Below are positions 60,287-64,000 of a DNA stretch of 64,000 bases, one piece after another (position 1 is the stretch's first letter; the number at the start of each line of letters is the position of its first letter). Origin of the DNA: Paenibacillus plantarum (GTDB taxonomy: Bacteria > Bacillota > Bacilli > Paenibacillales > NBRC-103111); contig NZ_WHNY01000045.1 of the NCBI RefSeq assembly GCF_013141695.1, positions 1 through 64,000 on the forward strand. The letters run 5' to 3'. The position numbers and the translations under genes are program-made. The notes under the pieces were generated by a model that saw only the letters and a program-made list of their open reading frames with translations, was not told the DNA's origin and did not search any database.

Positions 60287-61792
60287 ATGAAAAGAATGAA
60301 GGCAGCTGTTCTAGTCATACTCGCTTGTTGTTCAACTGCTGGCTGCGGCATTCCGAATCTGACATTGAAGGAAGAGAATAAGGTGGGTACAGCAAGCGAA
60401 CCCGCTATTCGAATCGTTGTAAACGGCCTAGGTATGAATTTCCCGGAGGGAATGGATGAGAATCATAATCCTTATCTTCGTTATATTGAGAAAAACATTG
60501 GTGTTAAGGTCAATGTGACGCTCCCTCCGCTCAATGGTTACGATGAAAAGCTAAATGTCATCATGGCGTCTGGCGAGCCCCCGGATTTGTTGAATACAAG
60601 TGATCCATCGTGGTTTATCCATTTCGTCAATCAAAAGGCGCTGACGCCTTTGAATGAGTATATTGAGAAATACGGGGCCAATCTGAAGGCCAAAATCCCC
60701 AAGGAAGCTTGGGATAATGTCACCGTGGATGGCAAGATCTATGCGATACCGAGTTTGAACGAGGTGAAAGGAACCGAAATTATCTATGCCAGGAAGGATT
60801 GGCTGGATAAGCTTGGGTTGCAGCCTCCTAAGACGATTGAGGAGTATACAGCGGTGATGAAGGCATTTGCGGAGAGAGATCCAGATGGCAATGGGAAAAA
60901 AGATACGTATGGCTTATCGATTCTGGAACGGCTTCGCAGAACTTCGCCATTTCTAGGCGCATTTGGTGTACAGATGAAAGCTTGGTACGAACGCGACGGG
61001 AAGCTAGTTTATTCCGGGGTTCTCCCTGAAATGAAGGAGGCGCTTCTGTATCTACGTGGCTTGTATGACGCTGACCTACTAGACCCCGAATTCCCTTTGA
61101 ATAAAATTGACGTGCTTGGCGAAAAGATTGTTAGCGGTCGCGTCGGTCTATTCTCAGCAGCATGGTCGGATACGCGCGCACATATTGCCGCAAACCGTAA
61201 AATCGATCCGAAAGCGGAATGGATTCCGCTGGATTTCCCCATCGGCCCGAATGGGAAGCATGGTGTCTACAGCACGTCCAACGTCCGTTCCTATAACGTG
61301 ATTCCAAACAAGAGCAACAAAGCTGAGGATGTTGTTAAGTTCTTGGATTTCGTCGCTGGTCCAGGACAAACAAGCTTAAAGCTCGGTTTTGAGAACGAAA
61401 TTTGGACGAGGGTTAACGGGAAATTGTCCATTCGCTTTGATGAACATACGAAGCATGGCTATCGTGGAATTTATGGCGCTTTGGCGGATATGGCAGATCC
61501 GAATGTCACGCGAGATCGGCTGGATGCTCTAGGTTCACAGTTCCGCCTCTATGATAACATCCAACGGATCGAACAGAATTTGATGGTTGACCGATTCAAT
61601 GGGCCCCCAACACCAGCTATGGGCAAGCATCAAGTTAAGCTGTCTAAGCTGCAAGAGGATACATTTACGCGAATTATTGCAGGCTTAAGCCCCATAGAGG
61701 AGTTCGACGCTTTTGTGAAAAAGTGGAAGGAAGCCGGCGGTGATGAAATTACTGGGGAAGTGAATGAATGGTGGCGAGAAACCAACAAATGA
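60287..61792 (+). CDS. LipO-type sugar-binding lipoprotein with no permease neighbours
   Basis: A 501-aa lipoprotein. Lipobox STAGC places the lipidated cysteine at residue 20. The binding fold shows NVIMASGEPPDLLNTSD, ARKDWLDKLGLQPPKTIEEY, the EF-hand-like DPDGNGKKDTYG and the C-terminal EFDAFVKKWKEAGGDE. ATG 60287 follows AAGGGG at 9 nt; the open frame begins earlier at 60248. Unlike the other three binding proteins here it is followed by a histidine kinase, whose ATG overlaps its stop codon (ATGA). It may present ligand to that kinase or serve the 48-50 kb transporter. Confidence 0.9.
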   Translation: MKRMKAAVLVILACCSTAGCGIPNLTLKEENKVGTASEPAIRIVVNGLGMNFPEGMDENHNPYLRYIEKNIGVKVNVTLPPLNGYDEKLNVIMASGEPPDLLNTSDPSWFIHFVNQKALTPLNEYIEKYGANLKAKIPKEAWDNVTVDGKIYAIPSLNEVKGTEIIYARKDWLDKLGLQPPKTIEEYTAVMKAFAERDPDGNGKKDTYGLSILERLRRTSPFLGAFGVQMKAWYERDGKLVYSGVLPEMKEALLYLRGLYDADLLDPEFPLNKIDVLGEKIVSGRVGLFSAAWSDTRAHIAANRKIDPKAEWIPLDFPIGPNGKHGVYSTSNVRSYNVIPNKSNKAEDVVKFLDFVAGPGQTSLKLGFENEIWTRVNGKLSIRFDEHTKHGYRGIYGALADMADPNVTRDRLDALGSQFRLYDNIQRIEQNLMVDRFNGPPTPAMGKHQVKLSKLQEDTFTRIIAGLSPIEEFDAFVKKWKEAGGDEITGEVNEWWRETNK

Positions 61793-63618
61793 TTAGAGAG
61801 TTCCTATCCAAAATTCGTAAATTACTAGCCAGTTATATTCAGGTTCGGCTAACCTGGTATTTCCTTCTCATATTGCTCCCATTAGCTGGATTTAGCCTGT
61901 TTGCCATAGCCAAATCGCAAGTCATTCTGGAAGTGCAGACTGGGGAAAGAACGCAGGGAGCACTACATACAATGACGGATTATCTCGACCTGACCTTGCA
62001 AAATATTGAACAACTGTCCTCCTTGATCGCGTTTGATACGAATGTCAACACAACCCTGCAGTCGGTTGGTCAAGAGCCGGAAAAGCAGTCGTTCGTTCAC
62101 TTTGCCCAAGTGATGGATCAGATTACAAGTATGACGACGGTCAATCTGATTGTTGATCAAATCACGATTATCCATATGCCTTCACGTACGGTTATTTCCA
62201 CCAAATTCGGTGGAGGCAAGCTGCCATCCGGGGCTGAGAATCAAGAATGGTATCAGCATTTGATGGAGGCTAACGGGGGAACGATTTTTTTTACACCGCA
62301 GGCGGGTGAATCCTATTTCGATTCAGATAGTGTGCATCTGATTCGGACGATGGATCCGTATAACCGCACGCTGATGAATCCGAATTTACTTATTTTATCT
62401 GTCAAAAAGAGTGCTCTTATCGAGCTTGCGAAACCGCTGCTGCCTTCCAAAAACGCGAATATTTATCTCTTCGACAATGACGGGAAATCGATCACAGGGA
62501 CAGGTGGAAGTGTAAATGCTCAAACGTGGGAGAAGGTTGACCAGGTAAGAACGATTCGTAAATCACCACAAACAGGAACGGAGATGGTCACGATTAGCGT
62601 GAAATCGAAGTTGTCTGGGTGGTCGCTTATGATGGAACAGCCTCTATGGGAAATTCGGAGTCATACCGACTCGTTGAAAATATTTTCTTATGGTATTTTA
62701 GTCGTCAGCTTAGTCTTGGCGATTTGGACTTCTTGGATCATTTATCGAGGCATATCTGCGCCGCTGCGTAAATTAGCTTATGGGATGAAGCAGCTCCGCA
62801 CGGGAAATTTCACCATCCAACTGGAGGATACAAGGGTTGATGAATTAGGTTATGTGATCGAATCTTTTAATCGGATGGCGGAGAATCAGAAAACACTGAT
62901 TCGGGATCACTACGAGAAGCAGCTTTTATTGTCCAAAATGGAACTGAAATTTTTGCAGTCTCAAATTAACCCGCATTTCCTCTACAACACATTGGATTCG
63001 ATTTATTGGACAGCCAAAAACTATGAAGCTGATGAAATCAGTGAAATGGTGTTGAATCTATCGAAATTTTTCCGTTTAAGCTTGAATAAAGGAAATGAGA
63101 CCTTTACGGTTAAGGAAACGATCGAACATTTGAAGTATTATATTAAAGTGCAGCAGCTGCGATTCCTAGACCATTTCACGGTACGCTTCGACATTGCAGA
63201 GGAAAGCGCGCACTATCATGTGCTCAAATTACTCCTGCAGCCATTGGTAGAAAATGCCGTACTGCATGGCTTAGAGAAACAGAGCAGCGGCGGGGAACTT
63301 GCCATTTCCTCCTATGTGGAAGACGGTCATCTCGTCCTAGAAGTTCGCGACAATGGTGTCGGTGTCAGCGAGGAAAGGCAGATCTATATTTGCGGCAAAT
63401 TAGAAGAGGCGGCTACGCAAGCGGCCGAAGGGAATTCTACGAATACTAAAAAAGAAAAGGATCTGTTCGGGTTGCGAAATGTTGTCGCGCGAATGAAGAT
63501 GTATTATGGGGATGACTCCCAATTTCTATTTGAGAGCGGTCATCAGATGGGGACACGGATTACACTCCGTCTCCCACTGGGCATGTGTGAATCACCGATA
63601 GAAGAGCAGGCAGGGTAA
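61789..63618 (+). CDS. YesM-type sensor histidine kinase
   Basis: A 609-aa membrane kinase. Helix 1 is near 20-40, a Cache-like extracellular sensor spans about 45-290, helix 2 about 298-322, then HAMP (ISAPLRKLAYGMKQLRTGN). QSQINPHFLYNTLDSI has the phospho-accepting histidine near residue 396. The ATP domain has LVENAVLHGLE, RDNGVGV and LFGLRNVVARM. ATG 61789 overlaps the stop of the binding-protein gene by 4 nt (translational coupling); in-frame ATG 61768 is an alternative. No regulator is adjacent; the YesN protein at 46242 is the likely partner. Confidence 0.9.
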   Translation: MIREFLSKIRKLLASYIQVRLTWYFLLILLPLAGFSLFAIAKSQVILEVQTGERTQGALHTMTDYLDLTLQNIEQLSSLIAFDTNVNTTLQSVGQEPEKQSFVHFAQVMDQITSMTTVNLIVDQITIIHMPSRTVISTKFGGGKLPSGAENQEWYQHLMEANGGTIFFTPQAGESYFDSDSVHLIRTMDPYNRTLMNPNLLILSVKKSALIELAKPLLPSKNANIYLFDNDGKSITGTGGSVNAQTWEKVDQVRTIRKSPQTGTEMVTISVKSKLSGWSLMMEQPLWEIRSHTDSLKIFSYGILVVSLVLAIWTSWIIYRGISAPLRKLAYGMKQLRTGNFTIQLEDTRVDELGYVIESFNRMAENQKTLIRDHYEKQLLLSKMELKFLQSQINPHFLYNTLDSIYWTAKNYEADEISEMVLNLSKFFRLSLNKGNETFTVKETIEHLKYYIKVQQLRFLDHFTVRFDIAEESAHYHVLKLLLQPLVENAVLHGLEKQSSGGELAISSYVEDGHLVLEVRDNGVGVSEERQIYICGKLEEAATQAAEGNSTNTKKEKDLFGLRNVVARMKMYYGDDSQFLFESGHQMGTRITLRLPLGMCESPIEEQAG

Positions 63619-63682
63619 CGCTCACGGATGTAATCAGCATGATAAATATAAATATAAATATAAAGAAAAAGAAGATGATGTG

Positions 63683-64000
63683 ATGGGACCTGCATTTAGC
63701 TTGAGACGAAAAGCTTTTATGCATAAGTATTTCTCCGGTAAAGTGATGGATTATCAACAAATTATTGGCTTGTATATACCGATTCTTATTGATCAGTCTT
63801 TCCTTGTCGGACTTAACTTGGTGAACATTGCGATGATCAGTTCGTCGGGTGTTGCCGCCGTTAGCGCAGTAAGCATGATTGATTCGCTTAACATATTTCT
63901 GATCAGCGTATTCGTGGCCGTTTCGACAGGTGGAACAGTTGTGGTCGCCCAGTATAAAGGTAGCGGAAACGACGGCATGGTAGCCAAAGCTGCAGCTAGC
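63683..64000 (+). CDS. MATE-family efflux protein, cut by the window edge
   Basis: The first 106 codons of a membrane protein run off the right edge. After a basic N-terminus (SLRRKAFMHKYFSG) come IIGLYIPILIDQSFLVGLNLVNIAMISSS-like helix 1-2 sequence, GVAAVSAVSMIDSLN, and VAVSTGGTVVVAQYKGSGN, the MATE N-half pattern (helix, loop, then Q-Y-x-G-x-G/N). GTG 63680 directly before the ATG is an alternative start. It is preceded by a TATAAA hexamer run (63643-63665). It is not a copy of the MATE gene at 3656. Confidence 0.8.
   Translation, partial: MGPAFSLRRKAFMHKYFSGKVMDYQQIIGLYIPILIDQSFLVGLNLVNIAMISSSGVAAVSAVSMIDSLNIFLISVFVAVSTGGTVVVAQYKGSGNDGMVAKAAAS

Noticed and set aside
63619-63682. TATAAA-rich run before the right-edge MATE gene as a promoter or repeat element
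   Set aside because: It contains several -10-like words by virtue of the hexamer repeat, but no -35 partner, so no single promoter can be assigned.

Overview
The window reads as chromosome of a Paenibacillus-like member of the Bacillota. The signs are moderate G+C, strong GGAGG-type ribosome sites, TTG/GTG starts, four LipO-type sugar-binding lipoproteins, three LplB/YtcP-type permease pairs, YesM/YesN two-component systems and many AraC regulators. I see no rRNA, tRNA, CRISPR array, phage gene or insertion sequence.

Layout. 1-7.1 kb: a 52-bp tandem repeat, then small housekeeping or accessory genes (AraC/GyrI regulator, GNAT, shikimate-kinase-like enzyme, TVP38 membrane protein, MATE exporter, two Nudix hydrolases, a FlaR-type kinase whose P-loop lies upstream of the first ATG). 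7.1-18 kb: sugar locus 1, with an (alpha/alpha)6 glycosidase divergent from a cupin-AraC regulator, a permease pair, a binding lipoprotein, and a YesN/YesM pair behind its own promoter. 18-27 kb: miscellaneous genes (PLC-like protein, two-domain acyltransferase, GrpB, WYL regulator divergent from an SDR, two AraC regulators, pentapeptide protein, aldo-keto reductase). 27-39.8 kb: sugar locus 2, with a membrane-anchored AraC regulator, binding protein, permease pair, GH95-like enzyme and a secreted 1072-aa protein with duplicated CBM32 modules. 40-63.6 kb: sugar locus 3, with a NagA-like deacetylase, D-threonine-aldolase-like enzyme, SDR, IclR regulator, two GHL10 proteins (one cytoplasmic, one secreted), YesN regulator, permease pair plus binding protein, two Gfo/Idh/MocA proteins, an FAD oxidoreductase, an SGNH esterase, and a binding-protein/YesM-kinase pair. 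The right edge cuts a second MATE gene.

How it fits together: each sugar locus pairs an importer for complex glycan fragments (lipoprotein plus two permeases; the ATPase is presumably a shared MsmX-type protein encoded elsewhere) with its own sensor or regulator and with glycosidases, most lacking signal peptides and so acting on imported oligosaccharides. Locus 3 adds deacetylation, oxidation and de-esterification, which suggests a modified amino-sugar or acylated glycan.

The most unusual signal is non-coding. Three intergenic spots (20354-20538, 39907-40091, 52681-52862) each carry four 21-nt quasi-palindromic boxes, nearly all starting and ending in TA, at start-to-start spacings of 51-62-51, 51-62-51 and 50-61-50. 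The box sequence is related in the first two and entirely different in the third, yet the geometry is kept. I know of no described element with this architecture. One copy abuts a 207-bp, roughly 82% G+C minisatellite. All coordinates, alignments and counts were made by eye.
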